This document shows positions 6,220-12,974 of a stretch of DNA of 15,223 nucleotides, one piece after another; positions within the stretch are counted from its first letter, which is position 1, and every line of letters starts with the position of its first letter. Where the stretch lies: contig CACZQD010000047.1 of NCBI GenBank assembly GCA_902783215.1, forward strand, positions 1-15,223, given 5' to 3'. A model generated the notes under the pieces. It saw nothing but the letters and a program-made list of their open reading frames with translations, made no database searches and had not been told where the DNA came from. This stretch comes from an uncultured Erysipelotrichaceae bacterium. Its GTDB lineage: Bacteria; Bacillota_I; Bacilli_A; RF39; UBA660. The position numbers were made by a program, and so were the translations under genes.

Positions 6220-6924
6220 ATGTTTAGATTAACTTATGATGAATATAAAATTCTAAGGTGCCAAAATGGCGCCTTAGAATTAAATCAAGGACAATATTCT
6301 AAATATTCACCATATGTTTTTACAGAGTACGGTATAACAATGCTTGCTGGTGTTTTAAAAAGTGATATTGCTATTAATGCTAGTTTAAAAATTGTTGAAA
6401 CATTCATCAAAATGCGAAAATATATAGTAAATAATAAATATAATAATGAAATATTAATCAATCACGAAAAAAGATTGTTAAAAATAGAAAATACACTTGA
6501 TACAATGAATGAAAAGAAAAAAGTTAATGAAGTATTTTTCAAAGGACAGATATATGATGCATATTCTAAAATAATTGATATTTTTAATGAAAGCAAAAAG
6601 GAGTTAATTATTGTTGATTGCTATGCCGATAAAACTATATTGGATATGATTAGAAAAATTAGTATACAAGTAACATTGATAGTTAAAGATAATAAATTAC
6701 TAAAAAAATTAGATATCAAAAAGTATAATGAACAATATAACAATTTAAAAGTAATATATGATGATAGTTTTCATGATAGATATTTCATTATAGATTGCAA
6801 TAAAATATATCATTGTGGAACTAGCGTTAATTATGCAGGAAGTAGAACTTTTTCTATTAATGTATTAGAAGATGAACTTATAAAAACAAATTTAATAAAT
6901 AAGATTATTACAATACTATATTAA
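6220..6924 (+). CDS. ORF6N-domain protein with PLD-like C-terminus, 5' end degraded
   Basis: Residues numbered from the ATG at 6220 (234 aa). The N-terminal ORF6N DNA-binding domain is incomplete: MFRLTYDEYKILRCQ, YSPYVFTEYGITMLAGVLKSDIAI and IVETFIKMRKYI are present. In frame before the ATG the sequence from 6127 still encodes YKCINRTKTINLAVKRHINRLPE-type ORF6N residues without any start codon, and TAG at 6124 closes the frame. The first 30 or so residues of the family are missing and the ATG has no good ribosome site. A helical linker (75-105) leads to a phospholipase-D-like domain (106-234: FFKGQIYDAYSKIIDIF, then HDRYFIID with His185, Arg187 and Asp192, an HxK-type motif with Arg for Lys). 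PLD-like domains can be nucleases. Probably a decaying gene, possibly still making a shortened protein. An inverted repeat spans residues 10-21. Confidence 0.75.
   Translation: MFRLTYDEYKILRCQNGALELNQGQYSKYSPYVFTEYGITMLAGVLKSDIAINASLKIVETFIKMRKYIVNNKYNNEILINHEKRLLKIENTLDTMNEKKKVNEVFFKGQIYDAYSKIIDIFNESKKELIIVDCYADKTILDMIRKISIQVTLIVKDNKLLKKLDIKKYNEQYNNLKVIYDDSFHDRYFIIDCNKIYHCGTSVNYAGSRTFSINVLEDELIKTNLINKIITILY
6249..6281. repeat. 15-bp-arm inverted repeat inside the ORF6N gene
   Basis: AATTCTAAGGTGCCA (6249-6263), loop AAA, TGGCGCCTTAGAATT (6267-6281). Only one pair is imperfect (T6259 opposite G6271), which is a G-U pair in RNA. It encodes I-L-R-C-Q-N-G-A-L-E-L within the ORF6N domain. Confidence 0.93.
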
Positions 6925-6941
6925 CAAAAGGAGGCATTTAC

Positions 6942-7886
6942 ATGAAAAATGAAATAATTTTATTTGAAAATCAAGATATTAAATTAGAAGTAAATATGAA
7001 GGATGAAACAGTATGGCTTACACAACAACAAATGGCACAACTATATAATAAAGATAGAAAAACTATAACAAGACATATCCAAAATATTTATAAAGATGGA
7101 GAACTTGAAGAAAATCAAGTATGCTCATTTTTTGAGCATACTGCTAAAGATGGCAAAAAATATAATACCAAATTTTATAATTTAGATATGATTATAAGTG
7201 TTGGATATCGTGTTAAATCAAAAAACGGTATTGCTTTTAGAAAATGGGCTAATAAAGTATTAAAAGACTATCTAATAAAAGGATATGCAGTTAATCAAAA
7301 GAGATTAGAGTATTTAGAGAAAACGGTACAGTTAATTGATATTGCTGGTAGAATAGATCAGGAATTAAATGGTAATGAAGCTAGAGAAATTATTAAAGTT
7401 ATAAATAATTATTCTAATGCTTTAAGCTTACTTGATGATTATGATCATAAAAGAGTAATTAAACCTAATGGAACAATCAATAATGATAAAATTACTTACG
7501 AAGATTGTATGAATATAATTACTAAACTAAAATTTAATAGTGATAGTAATTTATTTGCACTAGAAAGGGATCAAGGATTAAAAGCTATTATTGGTAAGAT
7601 TTATCAATCTTTTGATAGTAAAGAGCTATACCCTACTTTAGAAGAAAAGGTAGCTAATTTCTTATATTTAATTACTAAAAATCATACCTTTATTGATGGA
7701 AATAAAAGAATAGCAGCTACACTATTTATATATTTTCTAGAGTTTTATAATATTCTATACAAAAATAATAAACAAGTAATTGATAATAATACACTTGTTG
7801 CAGTTACCCTTCTTATTGCTCAATCCAATCCTAAAGAAAAGGAAATATTAATAGATTTAGTAATGAATTTTTTAAATGGTGAATAA
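6942..7886 (+). CDS. RhuM-family N-terminus fused to a Fic/Doc domain
   Basis: A 314-aa two-domain protein. Residues about 1-120 are a RhuM-type domain: VWLTQQQMAQLYNKDRKTITRHI (helix-turn-helix-like), FYNLDMIISVGYRVKSKNGIAFRKWAN and LKDYLIKGYAVNQKRL. A linker with LLDDYDHKR follows. Residues about 185-312 are a Fic/Doc domain with the core HTFIDGNKRIAA (His248, Phe250, Asp252, Gly253, Asn254, Lys255, Arg256). Fic proteins transfer AMP or other phosphate-bearing groups to proteins; Doc-type members with N-K-R phosphorylate EF-Tu. Which reaction applies here is not decidable by eye, and I see no clear inhibitory (S/T)xxxE(G/N) helix and no separate antitoxin gene. AAAGGAGG stands before the ATG. 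Last gene of the plus-strand island, 17 nt after the ORF6N gene. A hairpin lies over residues 59-67. Confidence 0.88.
   Translation: MKNEIILFENQDIKLEVNMKDETVWLTQQQMAQLYNKDRKTITRHIQNIYKDGELEENQVCSFFEHTAKDGKKYNTKFYNLDMIISVGYRVKSKNGIAFRKWANKVLKDYLIKGYAVNQKRLEYLEKTVQLIDIAGRIDQELNGNEAREIIKVINNYSNALSLLDDYDHKRVIKPNGTINNDKITYEDCMNIITKLKFNSDSNLFALERDQGLKAIIGKIYQSFDSKELYPTLEEKVANFLYLITKNHTFIDGNKRIAATLFIYFLEFYNILYKNNKQVIDNNTLVAVTLLIAQSNPKEKEILIDLVMNFLNGE
7118..7142. repeat. 10-bp-arm inverted repeat inside the RhuM-Fic gene
   Basis: AGTATGCTCA (7118-7127), loop of five T, TGAGCATACT (7133-7142), perfect. It encodes V-C-S-F-F-E-H-T right after the RhuM helix-turn-helix region. It starts 176 nt from the first base of the start codon, the same offset as the palindrome in the KilA-N gene. 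Confidence 0.92.
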
Positions 7887-7890
7887 AACT

Positions 7891-7926
7891 AAAAAGATAT
7901 AAGTTTGTTTAATTTATATCTTTTTT
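7891..7926. terminator. Bidirectional terminator between the RhuM-Fic and YolD-like genes
   Basis: AAAAAGATATAA (7891-7902) and TTATATCTTTTT (7914-7925) form a perfect 12-bp stem with an 11-nt loop, flanked by A-run and T-run, between two convergent genes. It can serve both strands. Confidence 0.85.
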
Positions 7927-7934
7927 AACCATTT

Positions 7935-8333
7935 TTATATAGTATGTATACTAATTATATCGTCAAATAGTATTTTATTATTATTCACTAAAATAATCAC
8001 TTTATTATATGTATCTATTTTTTTAATCTCGCTAGTGATAGTTATATATTTACCACCTTTCTTTTTTTTATCTTTTACAAAATATGTAATTGATATATTT
8101 GGATGCGCTTTAATATATTTATTAATATAAATTAATTTTTGATTAATTATTTCTTTTTGATCTTCATTAATTTCTATTTGTTCATCAGTTAATCTAGCTG
8201 TTTCTTTAATCGATTCACTATGGCCTGTTAAAGCAGCAAATGGAGCGAATTGAGCTGAACGATTATAAACACTCATTCTTGGATGTTTTAAATCAAATGG
8301 ATACCTAGTATTAATAATATCATCATAATTCAT
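7935..8333 (-). CDS. YolD-like protein, partner of the Y-family polymerase
   Basis: YolD-like proteins are small and usually encoded next to Y-family (UmuC/UvrX-like) polymerases in Bacillota; a UmuD-like accessory role has been proposed. The 132-aa product has the family core RMSVYNRSAQFAPFAALTGHSESIKETARLTD (about residues 19-50), then a helix and a beta-rich C-terminal part ending in the ILFDDIISI strand. AGGAGG precedes the ATG, which overlaps the polymerase stop codon (ATGA), so the two genes are translationally coupled. Expected to be induced together with the polymerase. Confidence 0.85.
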   Translation of the reverse strand: MNYDDIINTRYPFDLKHPRMSVYNRSAQFAPFAALTGHSESIKETARLTDEQIEINEDQKEIINQKLIYINKYIKAHPNISITYFVKDKKKKGGKYITITSEIKKIDTYNKVIILVNNNKILFDDIISIHTI

Positions 8334-9811
8334 GCTTTATGTCCTCCTATTTGTTTGTTACGATCAATAGCTGTTGCTCCTTCACTTAAATCTAAAGCTT
8401 TCACAACTGAATTTTTCCCATATTTATTTTTTATATTTAATACTGTTTCTTGAAGCTTATTATCTTGTTGTTCTTCTTTATTTTTTATTTCTATTTCTTG
8501 TTCCCAATTATCATTATTTTCAAATAAACTAAATTGTTTATAAGCAATCTCTTTTTTATTTGAACTAGTTAATTTATTTGCGCATATATTCATTCTTCTA
8601 ATAAGTAAGTTTTTATTAACTATCTTTTCATAAAGATTAATTACTTCCTTAGTTATTATTTGATTGGAAGATGTTTTCTTAACTAAATTAACTGTACCAT
8701 GAGCATGCTTAGGTATTTTTCTACCATAAAAATCCGTAGTTATTTCTCCTTCATAGTTACTATTTATATTTGATATATCATAACCAACAGTTAAAACTAT
8801 TTGATTAGTTATTAATCCTTTAGATACTAGACAGTAGCACAATTCTTCAATCATTTCACGTAGAACTATTATAGTTTTTTTATAATCATATGGTTCATGA
8901 AGAACTTGTCCTGAAGTTAAACAATTAGTAATGGGTTTATATGCTTTTATATCTTTGATAGTACATGGTTCATATCCCCATGCATGATCAATTAAAAGTT
9001 CTGCATTAATACCAAATAGTTTAAATAATAAGTCTTCATTATCAATTGAACACTTAGCTATATCTCCCATAGTTAATAGTTTATTTTGTTTTAATTTATT
9101 ATAGTATCCCTTACCTACTCTCCAAAAATCAGTTAATGGTTGATGAGACCATAATTTTTTTCTATATATTTTTTCATCTAGATAGGATATTCTCGCACCA
9201 AAATTATTTGGTTCCATATGTTTTGCATCTATATCCATAGCTATTTTAGCTAAATATAAATTAGTACCAATACCAGACGTTGCTGTTATACCTGTTTCAT
9301 CATAAACATCTTTCATAATTTTAGTTATTAACTGTTCCGATGTCATTTGATAGTATTTTAAATAATTAGTAATATCCATAAATACTTCATCGATAGAATA
9401 TACATGAATATCTTCTTCGGATATGTATTTTAAATAAATATCATATATTTTAGTACTATAATTTATATAATAAGCCATTCTAGGTGGGACAACTAGATAA
9501 TCAATAGCTAAATATTTGTTTTTCTTAAGTTCTTCACTATTATAAGATTTACGATTAAATTTTCTTCTATTTATCTTTCTTAAACGTAGATTATTTTCTT
9601 CTTTTATTTTTTGGATAACTTCATAAAGTCGAGATCGTCCAGATAATCCATAAGATTTTAAAGAAGGACTTACTGCCAAACAAATAGTTTTTTCTGTTCT
9701 TGATGCATCAGCTACAACTAAATTAGTTGTTAAAGGGTCCAATGAACGTTCAACGCATTCTACTGATGCATAAAAACTTTTTAAATCAATACAAGCATAT
9801 ACTCTATTCAT
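8330..9811 (-). CDS. Y-family DNA polymerase, UmuC/UvrX-like (translesion synthesis)
   Basis: Error-prone polymerase that copies past DNA lesions. The 493-aa protein has CIDLKSFYASVECV (catalytic Asp9), VYSIDEVFMD (Asp141 and Glu142), the helix-hairpin region DFWRVGKGYYNKL (228-240) and a little-finger domain. QFSLF (426-430) is a beta-clamp binding motif. The C-terminus NKQIGGHKA is the tail typical of UvrX/YqjW-type proteins rather than short DinB. All catalytic acids are present. The promoter contains a LexA-like box and yolD follows with a 4-nt overlap, so this is probably an SOS-induced pair. The ATG has a weak GAGATG site upstream; the family N-terminus fits this start. Confidence 0.93.
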   Translation of the reverse strand: MNRVYACIDLKSFYASVECVERSLDPLTTNLVVADASRTEKTICLAVSPSLKSYGLSGRSRLYEVIQKIKEENNLRLRKINRRKFNRKSYNSEELKKNKYLAIDYLVVPPRMAYYINYSTKIYDIYLKYISEEDIHVYSIDEVFMDITNYLKYYQMTSEQLITKIMKDVYDETGITATSGIGTNLYLAKIAMDIDAKHMEPNNFGARISYLDEKIYRKKLWSHQPLTDFWRVGKGYYNKLKQNKLLTMGDIAKCSIDNEDLLFKLFGINAELLIDHAWGYEPCTIKDIKAYKPITNCLTSGQVLHEPYDYKKTIIVLREMIEELCYCLVSKGLITNQIVLTVGYDISNINSNYEGEITTDFYGRKIPKHAHGTVNLVKKTSSNQIITKEVINLYEKIVNKNLLIRRMNICANKLTSSNKKEIAYKQFSLFENNDNWEQEIEIKNKEEQQDNKLQETVLNIKNKYGKNSVVKALDLSEGATAIDRNKQIGGHKA

Positions 9812-9828
9812 AATATCATCTCAATATC

Positions 9829-9857
9829 ATTATAGCACATATACATTTGTTCGTAAA
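9829..9857 (-). promoter_or_regulatory. Promoter of the polymerase/yolD pair with a LexA-like box
   Basis: On the minus strand TTTACG (9857-9852), 17-nt spacer, TATAAT (9834-9829), with TGC before the -10. CGAACAAATGTATA (9853-9840) overlaps the -35 and spacer; its GAAC-N4-GT core fits the Bacillus LexA box (CGAAC-N4-GTTCG), but the right half is imperfect. The promoter is convincing; LexA control is an inference. Confidence 0.7.
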
Positions 9858-9862
9858 GACAT

Positions 9863-9888
9863 AAAAAGAAAAAAGTAGTTATCTACTT
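9863..9888 (-). terminator. Intrinsic terminator after the dCMP deaminase gene
   Basis: On the minus strand AAGTAG, loop ATAA, CTACTT, then TTTT, C and five more T. The stop codon lies in the left arm. It is a short stem but with a good U-tract, and it insulates the polymerase promoter. Confidence 0.7.
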
Positions 9889-10398
9889 GTTTTCTAAATT
9901 AAGTTTTATTATTTTTTGGTGCTCTTTTGATAATTGACGATACTTAACCCCACATTCATCTAACATACGTTTAGATGCAATAGTACTCTCTGCATCAGCA
10001 TATTTATCAGATAAATATACAATTTCTTTAATACCGGATTGAATAATTTCTTTCGCACACTCATTACATGGAAATAAATCAACATATAAAGTAGAATCTA
10101 AAAAATCTTTGCGATTGCCTAAATAATTTAAAATTGCATTACGTTCAGCATGAACTACATACATATATTTTGTCTCAAGTGGTTCCCCTTCTCTGTCCCA
10201 TGGAAAATATTTATCATCATAACCATTTGGCGTACCATTATAACCTATTGATAAAATACGATTATTATTTACAATACAAGCTCCTACTTGTGTATTAGGA
10301 TCTTTACTACGCATAGCTGATAACTTAGCTATAGCCATAAAATATTCATCCCAACTTAAATTATCATTTCTTTGTTTATTAATAATTTTATCTTGCAT
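9883..10398 (-). CDS. dCMP deaminase (ComEB/deoxycytidylate deaminase family)
   Basis: Deaminates dCMP to dUMP, feeding thymidylate synthesis. The 171-aa protein carries the zinc-dependent deaminase signature: His83-Ala-Glu85 (VVHAERNAIL) and Pro110-Cys111-x-x-Cys114 (FPCNECA). SKDPNTQVGACIV and the SIGYNGTPNGYDD segment are typical of dCMP deaminases and not of cytidine or riboflavin deaminases. AGGAGGAG precedes the ATG. It has its own promoter and terminator, with the SpoIIP-type and small membrane protein genes upstream. Confidence 0.93.
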   Translation of the reverse strand: MQDKIINKQRNDNLSWDEYFMAIAKLSAMRSKDPNTQVGACIVNNNRILSIGYNGTPNGYDDKYFPWDREGEPLETKYMYVVHAERNAILNYLGNRKDFLDSTLYVDLFPCNECAKEIIQSGIKEIVYLSDKYADAESTIASKRMLDECGVKYRQLSKEHQKIIKLNLENK

Positions 10399-10416
10399 AC
10401 TTCTCCTCCTAAAATA

Positions 10417-10445
10417 ATTATAAATAATATATAGATTTTTTGCAA
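10417..10445 (-). promoter_or_regulatory. Promoter of the dCMP deaminase gene
   Basis: On the minus strand TTGCAA (10445-10440), 17-nt spacer, TATAAT (10422-10417). It lies directly after the stop of the small membrane protein gene. No terminator is visible between them, so read-through from upstream is also possible. Confidence 0.75.
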
Positions 10446-10448
10446 GTA

Positions 10449-10787
10449 TTATTCTTCAATTAGCTTAACAATTACTGAAAAAGTATTATTCAAACCCTTC
10501 TCTATTAAACGGCTAATTCCATTTGATAATTTCAAGCCAGCACTTGATAAATTATTATTATAATTATTATTTTTAGTGACTACATAATCTTCTATTTTAA
10601 CATTCTTACCAGCAGCTACATCTGCTTCAAATTTTTCAATTTGTTTATCTGTTAACTCTTTTGTTCTTCTATTTTGAAATTCATAATAACCAGAAGCTTC
10701 TGAAAAATATAAGACAATAAAGATGATAAATAGGATTAAAAAAAATCCTTTAAAAAATTTATTTTTAACTTTTCTATTCTTTTTCAT
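10449..10787 (-). CDS. Small single-pass membrane protein of unknown function
   Basis: I do not recognise a named family. The 112-aa product has a very basic start (MKKNRKVKNKFFK), one membrane segment at about residues 13-28, and an extracytoplasmic part with a charged helix (about 38-60) and a C-terminal amphipathic helix (LSNGISRLIEKGLNNTFSVIVKLIEE). AAGGAG is well spaced before the ATG. It overlaps the 3' end of the SpoIIP-type gene by 14 nt (ATG to TAG), so the two are co-translated, which suggests a joint role at the cell envelope. Confidence 0.75.
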   Translation of the reverse strand: MKKNRKVKNKFFKGFFLILFIIFIVLYFSEASGYYEFQNRRTKELTDKQIEKFEADVAAGKNVKIEDYVVTKNNNYNNNLSSAGLKLSNGISRLIEKGLNNTFSVIVKLIEE

Positions 10788-11709
10788 TTATATACTCCTT
10801 AATAAGAGGTACAATTAAATTAATAGTATTAGTTAATTCATCAATATTATTTTTATCGCCACCTAGTTCCAAAAGAATAATATTATCATTTAAATCTTGA
10901 TTATATACACCATTCACACCATACCCAGATTTTTGCAAAACACCTCTAGTTAAATTAGGATACTTACCTTTTATTTTATCATTTAGTTTATTTGTTGTAA
11001 TTAAGTTTTTTTGATATGTATCATACTCTTTTCCAACTACAAACATTACTTTCGCACATTTTAAATCATTAATATAAGTAGTAGATGAATCATAACTGGC
11101 CGCATCACGATGAAGATCTATTATTAGTTTTAAACTAGTATTCTTATCAAGTACTTGTTTTAAAAAAGTGCGACTAGCTTGGTAACTTTGTCCATAGTTC
11201 ATATCATTTTTCTTAAGATAATTAGAAATATCATTTTCTTCAACCAATGTTTTTATACCACTATTATTTAATTTTTCTTGAATCATGTGACTCATTAATA
11301 ATACATCTGGAACAATATTATAATCTTCAACATAAGTCATACTATATGATTCTTTTTGATGTGTGTTATAAATATATACCTGATAATCATCACTTTTTTT
11401 TACTATTAATTTTTGATTATCTTGTTTTTTTTCATTATAAACTAAATCACTTATTAATAGTTTATTAGGAGTATTAAATGTAGTTTGAACTCTTTTATAA
11501 ACATCAATAATAGGCGTAGTTCTTTTACATTCATCATATGAATAATAGTGGTAATAATTAGCTAAAAACTTTAAAAAATCATTATTTATATTATCTATAG
11601 ATAAATGAGAAACAAATAAATAAAAATAATATATAAGTCCAATTAAAATTAAATATATAAATACTTTATATATTTTAAATCGACGTTTATATCTAAATTT
11701 CCGTGCCAT
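10774..11709 (-). CDS. spoIIP: SpoIIP-family N-acetylmuramoyl-L-alanine amidase
   Basis: SpoIIP cleaves peptidoglycan stem peptides during engulfment in sporulating Bacillota; it acts outside the membrane. Numbered from the ATG at 11709 (311 aa): basic start, membrane anchor at about 13-34, a linker, then the amidase domain with VYIYNTHQKESY (His117), IIDLHRDAASY (His200) and NDNIILLELGGDKNN (Glu281), matching the zinc ligands and catalytic Glu of the family. The frame extends 24 nt further to an ATG at 11733, but that one lacks a ribosome site, while AGGTG stands 6 nt before the ATG at 11709. Coupled to the small membrane protein gene. No other sporulation gene is in the window, so it may serve cell separation instead. 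Confidence 0.87.
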   Translation of the reverse strand: MARKFRYKRRFKIYKVFIYLILIGLIYYFYLFVSHLSIDNINNDFLKFLANYYHYYSYDECKRTTPIIDVYKRVQTTFNTPNKLLISDLVYNEKKQDNQKLIVKKSDDYQVYIYNTHQKESYSMTYVEDYNIVPDVLLMSHMIQEKLNNSGIKTLVEENDISNYLKKNDMNYGQSYQASRTFLKQVLDKNTSLKLIIDLHRDAASYDSSTTYINDLKCAKVMFVVGKEYDTYQKNLITTNKLNDKIKGKYPNLTRGVLQKSGYGVNGVYNQDLNDNIILLELGGDKNNIDELTNTINLIVPLIKEYINEKE

Positions 11710-11760
11710 TATATCACCTATAAAAGTATACATCTTTTACTATTAAAAATATGTCAGTAT

Positions 11761-11789
11761 TTGAAATAAATGATTAAAATTGATACAAT
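11761..11789 (+). promoter_or_regulatory. Promoter of the CDP-alcohol phosphatidyltransferase gene
   Basis: TTGAAA (11761-11766), 17-nt spacer, TACAAT (11784-11789), with TGA before the -10. The start codon follows 18 nt after the -10, with AGGAGG between. The divergent SpoIIP-type gene must have its promoter in the same gap, but I cannot place it with confidence. Confidence 0.7.
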
Positions 11790-11807
11790 ATCTTCAGGAG
11801 GGTTTAA

Positions 11808-12668
11808 ATGGATAAAATTAAAGAATATATCTTAAAGTTTCATCAAGGAACCAAGATAATGATTAAAGAATTTTTTAATCGAAAAACTAACAAAAAACAA
11901 CGTGCGAATATGTGGAGTTTTACAAGATTATTAAGCTCAGTTTTAAATATTATACCAGTTACAATTGGAATAATTACTGGATCAATTATTCCATATATCA
12001 TTGCTTTATTAATATCTGGTTTTGGCGCACTAACAGATTATTTAGATGGTAAATCAGCTAGAAAATATAATAGTTTTAGTGAATATGGTAAAACACTCGA
12101 TCAAGTAGCAGATAAAGCGTATGCCTTAATAAATGGAATTTTAATATCAATTATTAACCCACTATATATAATACCAATAGTACTAGAAGGAATAATTGGA
12201 TTAGTAAATTATCCTGTATTTTCTAAATATCCTTTCTTCTCTACTAAAAGTTTACAAATAGGAAGAATTAAAGAGTGGCCACTTATGATTTCTTTAGCAT
12301 TAGGACTTGTATCAACAATTAGTCCAGTTACATATTTAATAAGCTTAGGATTAATAACTATTACCGCACCACTCCAAATTAAAACCGCTTTAGAATATCG
12401 AAAAAGAATAATAAAACAAAAGAAATTATTTCAAATAAATGATAAAAAATATTGTAAAAAAGATAACTTAAACATAATAGAGCAACAAAAAGTAAAAAAA
12501 CAAATTAAACCTACAATAGAAAAGAATATTGAAAAGATAAATAATTACAAACATCGTAAACAATTATTAATTGGTTTAAAAGCATTAAAAGAAGAATTAA
12601 CTATAGATTATCCACCAGTTAATAAAGATAGTATTAAACATTATGAAAAATCAAAAAAAATACATTGA
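11808..12668 (+). CDS. CDP-alcohol phosphatidyltransferase (PgsA-like)
   Basis: Integral membrane enzyme that transfers a phosphatidyl group from CDP-diacylglycerol to an alcohol in phospholipid synthesis. The full signature DGx2ARx8Gx3Dx3D is present: Asp80, Gly81, Ala84, Arg85, Gly94, Asp98, Asp102, preceded by the usual extra Asp77. Several membrane helices lie between about residues 40 and 195. The 286-aa protein is longer than a typical PgsA (about 180-200) because of an N-terminal 35-residue basic segment and a Lys-rich hydrophilic C-terminal tail (about 200-286). Glycerol-3-phosphate is the likely acceptor by analogy, but the substrate cannot be read from the motif. AGGAGG precedes the ATG; it is transcribed alone. 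Confidence 0.88.
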   Translation: MDKIKEYILKFHQGTKIMIKEFFNRKTNKKQRANMWSFTRLLSSVLNIIPVTIGIITGSIIPYIIALLISGFGALTDYLDGKSARKYNSFSEYGKTLDQVADKAYALINGILISIINPLYIIPIVLEGIIGLVNYPVFSKYPFFSTKSLQIGRIKEWPLMISLALGLVSTISPVTYLISLGLITITAPLQIKTALEYRKRIIKQKKLFQINDKKYCKKDNLNIIEQQKVKKQIKPTIEKNIEKINNYKHRKQLLIGLKALKEELTIDYPPVNKDSIKHYEKSKKIH

Positions 12669-12690
12669 AATACTAAATCAATGTATTTTT
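12656..12690. terminator. Bidirectional terminator between PgsA-like and YoeB-like genes
   Basis: AAAAATACATTGA (12656-12668) and TCAATGTATTTTT (12678-12690) form a perfect 13-bp stem with a 9-nt loop. The TGA stop of the transferase gene is in the left arm, and the convergent toxin gene ends 9 nt beyond the right arm. Confidence 0.85.
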
Positions 12691-12698
12691 ATAACAAA

Positions 12699-12974
12699 CT
12701 ACTCATAGTGAGTCCACATTCTAACTATATATACTTCTCTTAATTCCTCATTAATTCTATAAATTATACGATGTTGTCGATTAATCCTTCTTGAGTAATA
12801 TCCTTTTAAATTTCCAGCTAATTTCTCATATGATGGAGGATAGCAAAAAGGATCTTCAGCCATTTTATCAAGTATTTTTTTACATTTTTTATCAAGTCCA
12901 GAATTTTTTAAATTCAATTTGTCTTTAATAGCCACTTTTGACAATAGTATTTTATACCTTTTACCATTCTTCAT
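12699..12974 (-). CDS. yoeB: Txe/YoeB-family mRNA interferase toxin
   Basis: Ribosome-dependent mRNA endonuclease toxin. The 91-aa product (from the ATG at 12974) carries PPSYEKLAGNLKGYYSRRINRQHRIIYRI and ends in VRMWTHYE; Glu50, Arg69 and His89 correspond to the catalytic residues of E. coli YoeB. The frame runs on to a TTG at 12995 inside the antitoxin gene, but the ATG, with AGAGGA upstream, fits the family start. It overlaps the antitoxin gene by 14 nt, the usual antitoxin-first arrangement. No defect is visible, so it is probably active. Confidence 0.9.
   Translation of the reverse strand: MKNGKRYKILLSKVAIKDKLNLKNSGLDKKCKKILDKMAEDPFCYPPSYEKLAGNLKGYYSRRINRQHRIIYRINEELREVYIVRMWTHYE

Noticed and set aside
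5032..7902. Direct repeat AAAAAGATATAA at 5032-5043 and 7891-7902 flanking the three-gene island, considered as attachment or target-site duplication
   Set aside because: Twelve bases of pure A+T-type sequence are expected by chance in this composition, and the right copy is an arm of a terminator; no integrase or transposase is present.
11247..11468. Plus-strand open frame of 73 codons inside the SpoIIP-type gene
   Set aside because: Antisense shadow of a well-supported gene; composition is Tyr/Leu/His-rich from A+T-rich antisense codons.
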